From: Beijerinckiaceae bacterium
GTDB taxonomy: Bacteria > Pseudomonadota > Alphaproteobacteria > Rhizobiales > Beijerinckiaceae
Direction of reading: 5' to 3'
Length of the DNA: 64,000 nt
NCBI GenBank assembly: GCA_947453205.1
Contig: CANGFT010000006.1
Location: forward strand, 58,150 to 122,149
Every line of letters starts with the position of its first letter. Positions within the stretch are counted from its first letter, which is position 1. A program made the translations under genes and the position numbers. Below the pieces are notes generated by a model, which had not been told where the DNA came from, did not search any database, and saw only the letters and a program-made list of their open reading frames with translations. Below, one piece after another: positions 1-8,974 of the stretch.

Positions 1-34
1 GCTGGCCTGCCGTCCGCCTGTCGCGTTCAAGGGA

Positions 35-1543
35 TCAGCTGGTGGCCAGCGCCACAAAGCGCGAGCCTGCGTCCGACTTCACCCGCAGCAGGAGCGCCTT
101 GCGGCCCTCGTTGCGCGCGCCCGCCAGCGCTTTGCGCACATCGGCGGGGGTCGCCACAGGCTGGCCCGCGGCCTCCAGGATCACATCGCCGGGGCGCAGG
201 CCCTTGGCGGCGGCGGGGCCATCAGGGTTGACGCCTGCCACCACAACGCCGGCTTCGCCATTGCGTGCAGGCGCCAGGGTCAGGCCGAAGCTCGCGAGCG
301 GCGCGTCTCGTTCCGCAGGGGCGGCCCTGGCCTGCTTGTCGCTGGGCAGGACGCCGAGAGTGACGCTCGCGCTCTTTTGCCCGCCGTCATGCAGATAGGT
401 CAGGTCAACCCTGGTCTGGGGCCCGAGGGCGGCGATGCGGCGCGAAAGGTCGCGGGGGCTGTCGACCGTCTCGCCATTGACGGCGGTGATGACATCGCCT
501 GACTTCAGCCCCGCCGCCTGCGCGGGCGAGCCCGGCTGCGCCTCGGCGACGAGCGCGCCCTTGGTGGAGCGCAGGCCCATGGACTCCGCGATGTCCGGGG
601 TCACCGGCTGGATCTGCACGCCCATCCAGCCGCGCGCCACGGCGCCCTTGTCCTTCAGCGAGGCCACGACGTCGCGGGCGACTTCGGCGGGAATGGCGAA
701 GCCGATGCCCACGCTGCCGCCGGAGGGCGAGTAGATCGCGGTGTTCACGCCCACCACCTCGCCATGGGCGTTGAACGTGGGCCCGCCCGAATTGCCCCGG
801 TTCACCGGCGCGTCGATCTGCAGGAAATCGTCATAGGGGCCTGCGCCTATGTCGCGGCCGCGCGCCGAGACGATGCCCGCCGTCACGGTTCCGCCAAGGC
901 CGAAGGGATTGCCCACGGCGATCACCCAGTCGCCGACGCGCGGCGCGGCCCTGCTGAAGGAGACAGACTTGTAATCGCCGGCATCCCTGATCTTGAGCAG
1001 GGCGAGGTCTGTCTTGGGGTCGGTCCCCACGATGCTGGCGGCGACCGAGCGGCCATCATCAAGCTTCAGGGTGACGTCGCCGCTGGCGTTTTCGACGACA
1101 TGGTTGTTGGTGACCACATAGCCGTCAGGTGAAATGATGAAGCCTGACCCCTGGGCCTGGCCCATGCGCGGGCCCTGGCGGCGGCCGCCATTCATGCCGG
1201 GCGCTCCGTTCTCGCCAAAGCGGCGGAAGAAGCGCTCCAGCGGATCGCCCGGCGCCAGGCGGGGCATGTCGCGGCCATGCCCATCGTCGGCGTCGGCGCT
1301 TTCAACGACAGTCACCTGCACGGAAACGACTGCGCCGCGCACGCGGTCCACGACATCGGCGAAAGAAGGGGCGCCCTGCTGCTGCCTCATGCCCTCATGC
1401 AGCATGGGCGCTTGCGCCTGAGCTTGCCGGACGCCCATATGGCCAGAGGTGGCGACGCCGCCAATCACGAGCGCAGCCGTTGCGCCGAGCAGGACGGTGC
1501 GGAGCTTCGGGCGCGGGAGCTTTGACTTGATCGCATTCGACAT
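35..1543 (-). CDS. degP: Do/DegP-family periplasmic serine protease
   Basis: Periplasmic HtrA-family protease/chaperone that degrades misfolded envelope proteins. The 502-residue product has a basic N-terminus and hydrophobic segment (about 15-33) ending in a signal-peptidase-like AQAQA. The trypsin-like domain shows the triad His148 (TNNHVV), Asp179 (TDLALLKI) and Ser252 (GNSGGP), followed by two PDZ domains (about 300-390 and 410-500). Length and two-PDZ layout match the family. The stretch between the signal peptide and the protease domain is Gly/Arg/Met-rich and probably disordered. It lies downstream of ccmH on the same strand about 100 bp away, the order seen in rhizobia where degP follows cycHJKL. 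Start is the ATG at 1543. The family assignment is certain; the paralogue name is not. Confidence 0.93.
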   Translation of the reverse strand: MSNAIKSKLPRPKLRTVLLGATAALVIGGVATSGHMGVRQAQAQAPMLHEGMRQQQGAPSFADVVDRVRGAVVSVQVTVVESADADDGHGRDMPRLAPGDPLERFFRRFGENGAPGMNGGRRQGPRMGQAQGSGFIISPDGYVVTNNHVVENASGDVTLKLDDGRSVAASIVGTDPKTDLALLKIRDAGDYKSVSFSRAAPRVGDWVIAVGNPFGLGGTVTAGIVSARGRDIGAGPYDDFLQIDAPVNRGNSGGPTFNAHGEVVGVNTAIYSPSGGSVGIGFAIPAEVARDVVASLKDKGAVARGWMGVQIQPVTPDIAESMGLRSTKGALVAEAQPGSPAQAAGLKSGDVITAVNGETVDSPRDLSRRIAALGPQTRVDLTYLHDGGQKSASVTLGVLPSDKQARAAPAERDAPLASFGLTLAPARNGEAGVVVAGVNPDGPAAAKGLRPGDVILEAAGQPVATPADVRKALAGARNEGRKALLLRVKSDAGSRFVALATS

Positions 1544-1644
1544 GGGAACATCTCCTCGACAGGTCTCCGGCGCTTTGCGCCGCTGTCAGGGATGACCATG
1601 CCAAAGCGCGGCTTACGCGGCGCTTTCTGGAAGATGAAACTTTG

Positions 1645-2109
1645 TTAATGCTCTCCGCCGCCCAGCAGCTTGTCGAGCCGGGCGCGCTCCTCGGCGCTCA
1701 GACCGGCCGCAGGAGAGACGACCCTGCGCCGACGCGCGGCGGCCATGAGGCCAAATCCCCCGGCGACCAGCACGAGCAAAGGCGCGCCCCACAGCAACAG
1801 CGTGCCGAAGCGGAAGGGCGGCTTCAGGAGGATGAAGTCGCCATAACGCTTGACCAGAAAATCGCGCACCTGCTCATCCGTATCCCCGGCCTGAAGGCGC
1901 TCGCGCACGAGAAGGCGCAGATCGCGGGCGAGGCCGGCGTGGGAATCGTCGATGGACTGGTTCTGGCAGACGAGGCACCGCAATTCCGTGGAGAGGTCGC
2001 GCGCACGCGCCTCCAGCGCAGGATCGGCCAAGGCTTCGCCGGGCTCGACGGCCCAGGCGGGCGTCAGGATCAGCAAAGCCGCGAGAAGGGCGAGGAGGCG
2101 CAGCGTCAT
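1645..2109 (-). CDS. ccmH: Cytochrome c maturation protein CcmH (CycL)
   Basis: Membrane-anchored thiol-disulfide protein that reduces apocytochrome c haem-binding cysteines before haem ligation. The 154-residue product has a signal peptide (about 1-20), the conserved [11 protein letters not shown] motif with both redox cysteines near residues 45-48, and a C-terminal membrane helix (about 100-122) followed by a basic tail. It is the short form without the TPR half, which is supplied by the separate ccmI gene upstream. It starts 3 bp after the ccmF stop and is the last gene of the ccmI-E-F-H operon. Confidence 0.95.
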   Translation of the reverse strand: MTLRLLALLAALLILTPAWAVEPGEALADPALEARARDLSTELRCLVCQNQSIDDSHAGLARDLRLLVRERLQAGDTDEQVRDFLVKRYGDFILLKPPFRFGTLLLWGAPLLVLVAGGFGLMAAARRRRVVSPAAGLSAEERARLDKLLGGGEH

Positions 2110-2112
2110 GGC

Positions 2113-4086
2113 CTATTCCGCAGGCTGGGCGGCCGTCGCCCGGGCGCGGCGCGCGACGCCGATGCGCAGGCGCCGGTCGGAGAGCGACAGCCCGCCGCCC
2201 ATCGCCATGAGCAGGGCGCCGATCCAGATCAACGCCACATAGGGCTTCCAGTAAAGCCGCGCGTCGAGCGAACCGTCAGGGTTCTGCTCGGACAGGCTCA
2301 CATAGACCTGCCCCAGGCCAAGGGTCGCGATGCCCGCCTCGGTCGTCGGCATCTGCCGCGCAGGATAAAAGCGCCGTGCAGGATTGATCTGGGCGATCAC
2401 CACGCCGCCGGAGCGAATGTCGATGGGCGCGACGGTCGCTTCGAAATTGGGGCCGGGACGCTTCGCGATCTCCCGCACCTCGATCTGGTAAGGGCCAAGG
2501 TCCATCCGGTCGCCTGATTTGAGCGCCTGCACGACCTCCACGCCCCAGCCGGTGGCCGCGAGGCCAAAGAGCGTGACGCCGACGCCGGCATGGGCGAGGG
2601 CCGTGCCCCAGGCCGAACGCGGCAGGCCCAGCGCCCGCGCAAGCGCGATCCCCAGGGTCACGCCCCGACCGGCGATGCGGCCGTAAATCTCCACGAAGGA
2701 GCCGATGATGAGATAGGCGGCGATGGCGACGCCCACGACTGACAGCACCGGCCCGCCCCGGATGGCGCCCAGAACCAGCGCCGCAGCAAAGCCGGCGCCG
2801 ACCGCCACCGTCAACCGCTCAGCCGCGCCTAGCAGATCGCCGCGCTTCCAGGCGAGCATCTGCCCCAGCGGCATCACCAGCAGGATGGGCGCAAAGAGCG
2901 GACCGAAGGTCAGGTTGAAGAAAGGCGCGCCCACCGAAATCTTTTCGCCCGTCACGGATTCGAGCGCCAGCGGATAGAGCGTGCCCACGAAGACCGTGGC
3001 GCAGCAGGTCGTGAGCAAAAGATTGTTCAACACCAGCGCGCCCTCGCGCGACACCGGCGCGAAGATGCCGCCCTGCCGCAAGCGCCCCGCCCGCCAGGCG
3101 AACAGCGCCAGCGATCCGCCAATGAAGAAAACAAGGATCGCCAGAATGAACACGCCGCGCGCCGGATCATTGGCGAAGGCGTGAACAGAGGTCAGAACGC
3201 CCGAGCGCACCAGAAACGTGCCAAGCAGCGACAGCGAGAAGGCGAGGATGGCGAGGAAGATCGTCCAGATCTTGAGGGCGTCGCGCTTCTCCATGACCGC
3301 CGCCGTATGCAGCAAGGCGGTGGCCGCGAGCCATGGCATCAAGGAGGCGTTCTCGACGGGATCCCAGAACCAGAACCCGCCCCAGCCCAACGTGTAATAG
3401 GCCCAATAGGAGCCCATCGCGATGCCAAGCGTCAGGAAGAGCCAGGCCAGCAAGGTCCATGGCCGCACGAAGCGCGCCCAGGAGGCGTCGATGCGCCCGC
3501 AGATCAGCGCGGCGGCGGCGAAGGAGAAGGTGATGGAGAGGCCGACATAGCCCAGATAGAGGAGCGGCGGATGGATGGCGAGACCGGGATCCTGCAGAAT
3601 CGGGTTGAGGTCGCGCCCCTCGATGGGCGGCTGGGCCAGCCGCAGGAAGGGATTCGAGGTGAAGAGGATGAAGGTGAGGAAGGCCGCGCCGATCCATGCC
3701 TGAACGCTGAGGACCGCCGCCGCAAGATCAAGCGGCATGGCCCGCGAGCCCACCGCCACAAGCGCGCCGAAGAGGGCGAGGATCAAGACCCACAGGAGCA
3801 TCGAGCCCTCATGGTTTCCCCAGACGCCGGAGATTTTATAGATCAGCGGTTTGGCCGAATGGGAATTCTCGACCACGTTGAGCAGCGAGAAATCCGAGAT
3901 GAGATAGGCGTGGGTCAGGGCTGCGAAGGACAGCGCGACCAAGAGAAACTGCGCCGCCGCCACAGGCCGCGCGGTCGCCATCAGCGCCGCGTCCCTGCGC
4001 CAGACGCCCCACAGGGGCGCGGCCGATTGCACGATGGCCAGAGCCAGCGCGAGAACCAGAGCGTAGTGGCCGATCTCGGTGATCAT
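2113..4086 (-). CDS. ccmF: Haem lyase subunit CcmF (CycK)
   Basis: Large integral membrane subunit of the haem lyase that attaches haem b from CcmE to apocytochrome c. From the ATG at 4086 the product is about 657 residues, the usual CcmF size, beginning MITEIGHYALVL. The Trp-rich haem-handling segment GGFWFWDPVENASLMPW is present, with many membrane helices on both sides and a periplasmic C-terminal domain. An in-frame ATG at 4188 was rejected because its extra 34 residues overlap the end of ccmE in another frame and are unlike CcmF. The chosen start lies 8 bp after the ccmE stop. Confidence 0.95.
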   Translation of the reverse strand: MITEIGHYALVLALALAIVQSAAPLWGVWRRDAALMATARPVAAAQFLLVALSFAALTHAYLISDFSLLNVVENSHSAKPLIYKISGVWGNHEGSMLLWVLILALFGALVAVGSRAMPLDLAAAVLSVQAWIGAAFLTFILFTSNPFLRLAQPPIEGRDLNPILQDPGLAIHPPLLYLGYVGLSITFSFAAAALICGRIDASWARFVRPWTLLAWLFLTLGIAMGSYWAYYTLGWGGFWFWDPVENASLMPWLAATALLHTAAVMEKRDALKIWTIFLAILAFSLSLLGTFLVRSGVLTSVHAFANDPARGVFILAILVFFIGGSLALFAWRAGRLRQGGIFAPVSREGALVLNNLLLTTCCATVFVGTLYPLALESVTGEKISVGAPFFNLTFGPLFAPILLVMPLGQMLAWKRGDLLGAAERLTVAVGAGFAAALVLGAIRGGPVLSVVGVAIAAYLIIGSFVEIYGRIAGRGVTLGIALARALGLPRSAWGTALAHAGVGVTLFGLAATGWGVEVVQALKSGDRMDLGPYQIEVREIAKRPGPNFEATVAPIDIRSGGVVIAQINPARRFYPARQMPTTEAGIATLGLGQVYVSLSEQNPDGSLDARLYWKPYVALIWIGALLMAMGGGLSLSDRRLRIGVARRARATAAQPAE

Positions 4087-4093
4087 CAGCGCC

Positions 4094-4552
4094 TCACTTG
4101 CTCGCGGAAGGCGCGGGGGCGCCCTCGTTCCAGACGCCCTGTTTCTTGAGCGCGTCCGCGACTTCGCGAGGCATGTATTTTTCATCATGCTTGGCGAGCA
4201 CGGAATCCGCCCGGAACTCGCCTGGCCCCACCAGCACGCCCTCGGCCACCACTCCCTGACCCTCCCGGAAGAGATCAGGCACCTGCCCGGTGTAGGCGAC
4301 CCGGACCTCCCTTTTAGCGTCGGTGATGACGAAGGTCATGGATTTATTGTCGCCGCGCTGCACCGACCCGTCTTTCACGAGCCCGCCGATGCGAAGGCGC
4401 GCGCCCGGACTCAAGGCCTTTTCAGCAAGTTCGGTCGGGCCGTAGAAAAAGACGATGGAATCGCGCATGGCGAAAAGCACGAGCCCCGCCGCTGCGCCCA
4501 GCACGACGAGCATCGATGCGATGAGGGTCAGTCTGCGGCCCTTGCGGGTCAT
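4094..4552 (-). CDS. ccmE: Haem chaperone CcmE (CycJ)
   Basis: Periplasmic membrane-anchored haem chaperone that binds haem covalently and passes it to CcmF/CcmH. The 152-residue product has an N-terminal signal anchor ([19 protein letters not shown]), an OB-fold core with [11 protein letters not shown] and FVITD, and the haem-binding motif [10 protein letters not shown], in which the His forms the covalent bond. The start at 4552 was chosen because upstream in-frame sequence belongs to ccmI in another frame. Gap to the ccmI stop is 4 bp, so the two are probably translationally linked. Confidence 0.96.
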   Translation of the reverse strand: MTRKGRRLTLIASMLVVLGAAAGLVLFAMRDSIVFFYGPTELAEKALSPGARLRIGGLVKDGSVQRGDNKSMTFVITDAKREVRVAYTGQVPDLFREGQGVVAEGVLVGPGEFRADSVLAKHDEKYMPREVADALKKQGVWNEGAPAPSASK

Positions 4553-4556
4553 TGGC

Positions 4557-5678
4557 TCAACCTCCCAGCCCGAGTTCGCCCGCCAGCGCGTCCAGCCCGG
4601 CCGTGGCGGCGGAGTCAGCGCCGAAGGCCTTGCGCGCCTCGCCAAGGGCCGCCCGCGCCTTCTCAGGCTCCCGCAGAACCGTATAGGCCCGCACGAGCCG
4701 CGACCACTCCTCGAGGCTGCCGCCATTCGTCGCAAGGCGGGCAGCGAGCCCCTCGACCATCCCGCGGATCGTCGCATCGCGCTCGGCGGGCGCCATGGCG
4801 GCGATGGCCGCGCCCTGGGGAGAGGCGGCGGGCCCAGAGGAGGCAGGGGGCGAAGCGGCAGGCGGCGAAGCCTCCCCGCCGAGCCGCGCAATGCGCTCGC
4901 GCACAAGATCGGCGAAAGGCGCCTCAGGCGCATCCGCCAGCAACCCGGCGAACCCCTCGAGGGCGCGGGCCCTGTCGCCCTTCTGCTCGGCGGCCAGCGC
5001 CAGATAGAAGCGCGGCTCAAGGCGGCTGGGCTCAATCGCCAGCGCCTTTTCAAAGGCGGCCTGCGCCTCCTCGTCCACCTTGCCCTGATTGGCGAAGACG
5101 AGGCTCTGGCCGAAGGCCATCAAAAGATCGGGCGAGGCGCCCTGCAGGCGGATCAGATTGCGCAAAGCCCGGGCGGCGGCGTCAGGGCGTTCGAGGCGCG
5201 TATAGACCTGCGCCAGAATCTCCCAGCCCCGCGCATCATCCGGCTCCTTCGCCAGATGCGTTTCGATCCGGGCGAGGGCGGCGGCCATGTCCATGTCCGC
5301 AGGCTGGGCCTTGATGCGCGCCTGCAGCGGCATGTCCTGATAATCGGGAGCGCCAAGACGCGCATAAAGCGCGACGCTCAGGATCGGCACGATGAGAATG
5401 ACAAGCACGGAGGCGGCCTTGGCGCCCCCCCGCCCTGCAGGCGACGGCTCCAAAGCCGTGCTCGCCAGAAGGCGCCTCGCGGCCTCCGTGCGCGCCGCCT
5501 CGCCATCGGCCGGGGTCATCAGGCCCCGCGCCACATCCCGCTCGATGTCCGCCAGTTCAGCCTGATACAGATTGGTTTCAATGGCCAGACGGGAGTCGCC
5601 ACGCGGCCTCCCGGCCAGAGGCCAGAGAAACGCGAGCACGGCGGCGCCCGTCATGGCGGCGAAAACAACCCAGATCAT
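4557..5678 (-). CDS. ccmI: Cytochrome c maturation protein CcmI (CycH)
   Basis: Apocytochrome c chaperone of the cytochrome c maturation machinery. The 373-residue product has two membrane helices at the N-terminus (about 1-17 and 95-115) flanking a cytoplasmic coiled-coil loop, then a periplasmic TPR region with repeated A-x-LG/A-x-A patterns and a Pro/Ser-rich linker near residue 270-290. It is the first gene of the ccmI-E-F-H cluster; ccmABCD are not in this window. About 60 bp separate it from the upstream histidine kinase, so co-transcription with the two-component genes is possible. Rhizobia carry the same feuPQ-cycH order. Confidence 0.93.
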   Translation of the reverse strand: MIWVVFAAMTGAAVLAFLWPLAGRPRGDSRLAIETNLYQAELADIERDVARGLMTPADGEAARTEAARRLLASTALEPSPAGRGGAKAASVLVILIVPILSVALYARLGAPDYQDMPLQARIKAQPADMDMAAALARIETHLAKEPDDARGWEILAQVYTRLERPDAAARALRNLIRLQGASPDLLMAFGQSLVFANQGKVDEEAQAAFEKALAIEPSRLEPRFYLALAAEQKGDRARALEGFAGLLADAPEAPFADLVRERIARLGGEASPPAASPPASSGPAASPQGAAIAAMAPAERDATIRGMVEGLAARLATNGGSLEEWSRLVRAYTVLREPEKARAALGEARKAFGADSAATAGLDALAGELGLGG

Positions 5679-5739
5679 GGCGCTTGTTTAGCCCGTGACG
5701 GGGGCGCAGGGAAGGCGAATCGTCGCAAAGCCTCCCCCC

Positions 5740-7143
5740 TCACACCATCAGCAGCCGCAGCCGCACCCGAAGCCCGCCGAGGGGGCTCTCCTCCAGCTTG
5801 ACCTCGCCCCCATGCAGGGCGACGAGATCGGTCACGATCGACAGGCCAAGGCCGGAGCCGGGCTTGGTCTCATCGAGCCGCCGCCCGCGCGCCAGCGCCT
5901 GCGCCCGCGCTTCTGGCGCCAGCCCCGGCCCGTCATCATCGATGACGACCTCGAAAGTCGGGCGCCCCGCGTCGAGATCCGCCTGCCGGGCGGCCCGGAC
6001 ATCGATGCAGCCTGCGGCCCATTTCCCGGCGTTGTCGAGGAGATTTCCGATCATTTCCTCGAAATCCTGCCGCTCGCCGCGAAACTTCAGCCCCGGCTCG
6101 ACCTGCGCTGTGAAGACCAGCTCACGATCCGCATAGATCTTCTGGAAGGTGCGCGTCAGCGCGCCGATCACCGGCTCGACCTCCGTCACGGCGCCGATCA
6201 CATTCGAGCGAGCGGCGGCGCGGGCGCGGTCCAGATACCAGGTCACCTGATCGCTCATGATCCGCGCCTGCTCCTCGACCTTGTCCGCAAGCGCCGAACG
6301 CTCCGTCCGCGCATCGTTCAAAAGCACGCTCAAGGGCGTCTTGAGGCCATGGGCGAGATTGCCCACCTGCGTGCGGGCGCGCTCCAGAATTTCGCGGTTG
6401 GAGGCGATGAGGAGGTTGAGCTCCCCCGCCAGCGGGGCGAGATCCTCCGAAAAACGCCCCTCGATCCGATCCCGCTCGCCCCGGCGGATGGCCGAGACCT
6501 CATCCTGCAGGGCGCGCAGCGGGCGCAGGCCGAACCGCACCTGCATGGCCGCAGCCCCCGCCAGCGCGACCGCCAGAACGCCGAAGGTCACCCCGAGGGA
6601 GATGTAGAAGCGCCAGATCTGGGCCTCGACCTCCTCGGTCGTCGCCGCCACCTGAACGAGATAGATGCCGGAATCGCCGATGTCGATTTCGCGCTCCACG
6701 ATGCGGATGCGCCGCCCCTCCGGCCCCGTCGCATAGCCGACGCGCAAGCCCCCGAGGCTCGCCTGAACGCCAAGGCTCGCAAGCCTGGGCAAACGTGCGG
6801 CGAAGAGCGAGCGAGAGGCGCGGAACGCAGGCTTCTCCACATCCAGCCGCGTCACCTCCCAGTACCAGCCGGACAGGGTCAGCTCGAATTGCGGTTCGCC
6901 CAACTGCCCCGGCTCAAGCCTCTGGTCATCCCCCGGCGTCGCCACATCCGCCACGATGGCGCGCAGATAGACGCCAAGGCGCTGGTCAAAGGCCTGTTCG
7001 GTGGTGCGCCGGTAGATGTCCGAGAGGATGACGCCCGCCACCAGCAGCAGCGCCACGCTCCAGCCGATGGCGGAGACGAAGAGGCGCTGCGCGATGGACC
7101 GCGTCTGGCCGCTCGCCTTGGCGCCTGGAAAATCAGCGGCCAT
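5740..7143 (-). CDS. feuQ: FeuQ/PhoQ-like sensor histidine kinase
   Basis: Inner-membrane sensor kinase of a two-component pair. The 467-residue product has a first membrane helix about 21-43, a periplasmic sensor domain (about 44-180), a second helix about 181-201, a HAMP linker, and a HisKA domain with the phospho-acceptor His265 in NLAHGLKTPLSVL. The HATPase domain shows the N-box (IGNLLDNAGKWA), DDDGPG and GSGLGLSIV. The HGLKTPL form rather than HELRTPL is typical of PhoQ/FeuQ kinases. Its start overlaps the regulator stop. In rhizobia, FeuPQ sits beside cycHJKL as here and affects envelope and osmo-adaptation. The name is by context and family. Confidence 0.82.
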   Translation of the reverse strand: MAADFPGAKASGQTRSIAQRLFVSAIGWSVALLLVAGVILSDIYRRTTEQAFDQRLGVYLRAIVADVATPGDDQRLEPGQLGEPQFELTLSGWYWEVTRLDVEKPAFRASRSLFAARLPRLASLGVQASLGGLRVGYATGPEGRRIRIVEREIDIGDSGIYLVQVAATTEEVEAQIWRFYISLGVTFGVLAVALAGAAAMQVRFGLRPLRALQDEVSAIRRGERDRIEGRFSEDLAPLAGELNLLIASNREILERARTQVGNLAHGLKTPLSVLLNDARTERSALADKVEEQARIMSDQVTWYLDRARAAARSNVIGAVTEVEPVIGALTRTFQKIYADRELVFTAQVEPGLKFRGERQDFEEMIGNLLDNAGKWAAGCIDVRAARQADLDAGRPTFEVVIDDDGPGLAPEARAQALARGRRLDETKPGSGLGLSIVTDLVALHGGEVKLEESPLGGLRVRLRLLMV

Positions 7144-7820
7144 CAGCCGGGGGCGCCGGGCGCGGGCGGCTCCAGCAGATAGCCAAGGCCGCGCACGGTC
7201 TGGATCATGTCGACGCCGAGCTTCTTGCGCAGACGCCCCACAAAGACCTCGATGGTGTTGGAGTCCCGGTCAAAATCCTGATCGTAGAGATGCTCGACCA
7301 GTTCGCTGCGGGAGATCACGCGGCCGGTATGGTGCATCATATAGGCGAGCAGGCGATATTCGTGGGAGGTGAGCTTGACCGGCGCCCCATCGACCACGAC
7401 CCGCCCCGCCTTGGTGTCAAGCCGCACGGAGCCGCAGACCAGATCGCTGGTTGCGTGGCCGGCGGCGCGGCGCAAAAGGGCGCGGATGCGCGCCAGCACC
7501 TCCTCCATATGGAAGGGCTTGGTGACATAATCGTCGGCGCCAGCGTCAAAGCCCTGCACCTTGTCGCTCCAGCGGTCGCGGGCGGTGAGGATCAGCACCG
7601 GCATCTTGCGCCCAGCGGCGCGCCACTGCTCAAGGACCGTCACCCCATCGCGGCGCGGCAGGCCCACATCCAGCACGACGGCGTCATAGGGTTCGGTGTC
7701 CCCGAGGAAATGGCCCTCTTCGCCGTCAAAGGCCCGGTCGACGGCGTAGCCCGCCTGCTCCAGCGCCGTGACGAGCTGCCGGTTCAGATCCTTGTCGTCC
7801 TCCACCACCAGCAGGCGCAC
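7143..7820 (-). CDS. feuP: FeuP/PhoP-like OmpR-family response regulator
   Basis: DNA-binding response regulator paired with the downstream kinase. The 225-residue product has a receiver domain with acidic pocket VEDD, phospho-acceptor Asp51 (VVLDVGLP) and switch Lys in YVTKPF. A winged-helix C-terminal domain follows (VKLTSHEYRLLAYMM to TVRGLGYLL), as in OmpR/PhoB proteins. It overlaps the kinase by one base and follows a small PepSY-like exported protein gene by 24 bp. That gives a three-gene set like the feuNPQ arrangement, in which a small periplasmic protein restrains the kinase; the equivalence is inferred. Confidence 0.88.
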   Translation of the reverse strand: MRLLVVEDDKDLNRQLVTALEQAGYAVDRAFDGEEGHFLGDTEPYDAVVLDVGLPRRDGVTVLEQWRAAGRKMPVLILTARDRWSDKVQGFDAGADDYVTKPFHMEEVLARIRALLRRAAGHATSDLVCGSVRLDTKAGRVVVDGAPVKLTSHEYRLLAYMMHHTGRVISRSELVEHLYDQDFDRDSNTIEVFVGRLRKKLGVDMIQTVRGLGYLLEPPAPGAPG

Positions 7821-7844
7821 TCACCTCTCCTGTCGTCGCCGCCA

Positions 7845-8171
7845 TCAAAGCTTCGTGCGTTCATCCACCAGCGAGCCATCGTCCGCCCTGATGAGCACGC
7901 GCATGACTTTCCCGTCACGCCGCAGAAGCGTTATTTCATAAATGTAATCGTCTTTTAAGCGGCAGAGCCGGCTGCGCAGCGGATCGGCATGGGCCACCGC
8001 CGCGGCGGAGCGCAAGGCGGCGGCCGGATCGGTGAATTTGTTGCGGCTGATCGCCTCGCGGGTTTCGGCAGGGTTGAGGCAGAGGGGCGTCGGCTTCGCC
8101 GTTTCAGCGCCAAGGGCTGGACAGCAAGCCAGAAACACCGCGAAGGCCGGGAGATGCGCACGACAATTCAT
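7845..8171 (-). CDS. Small exported PepSY-like protein, FeuN-like by position
   Basis: A 108-residue protein with a signal peptide (MNCRAHLPAFAVFLACCPALGA) and a C-terminal PepSY-like half (DYIYEITLLRRDGKVMRVLIRADDGSLV), probably periplasmic. It lies directly upstream of the response regulator and kinase. By analogy with FeuN of rhizobia it may dampen signalling by the kinase; this is inference. The ATG at 8171 was chosen because the signal peptide starts there and a GGGAGAG ribosome site precedes it. The start ATG overlaps the TGA of the upstream spanin gene (ATGA), so it abuts the last gene of the GTA cluster with no spacer. Confidence 0.75.
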   Translation of the reverse strand: MNCRAHLPAFAVFLACCPALGAETAKPTPLCLNPAETREAISRNKFTDPAAALRSAAAVAHADPLRSRLCRLKDDYIYEITLLRRDGKVMRVLIRADDGSLVDERTKL

Positions 8172-8503
8172 AGACCCGAACCTCTCTCCCCAAAACTGAA
8201 TGGGGGATGAACGATGCCCCCATATGCTTTCTCCTGCGCCCGCACATGATCCGCCAGAGCGCCATGGCGCCCCCGGCAGGCGGCCAGACTCATGCGGTCC
8301 CGTCCCCACAAACGCGCGACCTCCCCGGCGGAGAGGCTCCCTGCGGGCAGGGCCTGCGCCCCTTCGCAGGGCCGCGTCAGCGCGTCAGGGGCGCGGGCTG
8401 GCGCCTGCGTCACGACCAATGGCGTCGAGGGCGCGCACGAGGCCAGGGCCAAGGCACAGCCTGTCGCTGTCGGAAGCGCGAATCGCTTGCGCAAGCAAAT
8501 CAT
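8168..8503 (-). CDS. Outer-membrane lipoprotein spanin (Rz1-like), nested with the inner spanin
   Basis: A 111-residue reading frame whose N-terminus has a lipoprotein signal with lipobox LASC (Cys23), followed by a Pro/Ala-rich segment. The 5' part overlaps the 3' end of the inner-spanin-like gene by about 120 bp in another frame, the classical Rz/Rz1 layout. With the holin and endolysin genes upstream it would complete a lysis module that joins inner and outer membranes. The start ATG at 8503 is the one that creates the lipobox at the right distance. Sequence similarity to known Rz1 cannot be judged by eye, so the call rests on lipobox, size and nesting. Confidence 0.62.
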   Translation of the reverse strand: MICLRKRFALPTATGCALALASCAPSTPLVVTQAPARAPDALTRPCEGAQALPAGSLSAGEVARLWGRDRMSLAACRGRHGALADHVRAQEKAYGGIVHPPFSFGERGSGL

Positions 8504-8756
8504 TATACTGCTCCTGAAGGAGATCGCGCGCCCGCTCGAGATCGGCCGCCTGCGCATTGGCTTTCGCCAGCGCGGCCTCAGCCGCAGCGCGGCGCCGGGC
8601 GCTTTGCGCCTCGACGGCGCTGGCGACCTCAGCCCGCCCCGCAGCCTCGCCTTCCATATGGGCGAGGCGCAACTGGTGGGCGAACCATGAGCCGCCGCCC
8701 ACAAAGACGACGAAAAGGAGGGCGAGCGCCGCCCCCCAGAGTCGCAAGGGGCCCAT
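8385..8756 (-). CDS. Inner-membrane spanin-like protein (Rz-like)
   Basis: A 123-residue protein with one N-terminal membrane helix (MGPLRLWGAALALLFVVFVG) and a long Ala/Glu/Arg-rich periplasmic coiled coil (about 35-95), the shape of an i-spanin. Position after endolysin and holin, and an embedded lipoprotein gene in another frame, support a role in the final lysis step. The start at 8756 directly follows the holin stop (8758); a longer in-frame start at 8795 would overlap the holin gene and precede the helix with unrelated sequence. Confidence 0.62.
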   Translation of the reverse strand: MGPLRLWGAALALLFVVFVGGGSWFAHQLRLAHMEGEAAGRAEVASAVEAQSARRRAAAEAALAKANAQAADLERARDLLQEQYNDLLAQAIRASDSDRLCLGPGLVRALDAIGRDAGASPRP

Positions 8757-8757
8757 C

Positions 8758-8970
8758 TCAGGCGATGGGCTGGGTGGCGCGCAGCCGTCCCACAATCGCG
8801 TTGAGGCCGCCCACGAGCGCCGTCAAGGCCGCGCCGAAAGCCGCCATGTCCGAAGACTTCCATGCGAGCCAGGCCCCCGTCGCCGAAGACCCAACCACTG
8901 CGATGGCCGACCAGATGGTCTGCGAGGCCCAGAAGGGTTTCGCATCCACGCCATTGCCTGCATCCACCAT
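8758..8970 (-). CDS. Holin-like small membrane protein
   Basis: A 70-residue protein with two hydrophobic stretches (about 16-33 and 44-60) separated by a short charged turn, consistent with a small holin or antiholin that permits endolysin access to peptidoglycan. The start ATG at 8970 lies just after the endolysin stop at 8975, so the genes are tightly coupled. The 37 residues available upstream in frame are basic and unlike a protein N-terminus. The function rests on size, topology and location between endolysin and spanin genes. Confidence 0.6.
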   Translation of the reverse strand: MVDAGNGVDAKPFWASQTIWSAIAVVGSSATGAWLAWKSSDMAAFGAALTALVGGLNAIVGRLRATQPIA

Positions 8971-8974
8971 GACC

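Noticed and set aside
5695..7182. Long plus-strand frame opposite the FeuQ-like kinase
   Set aside because: The minus strand carries all kinase motifs; the antisense product is Arg/Pro/His-rich noise.
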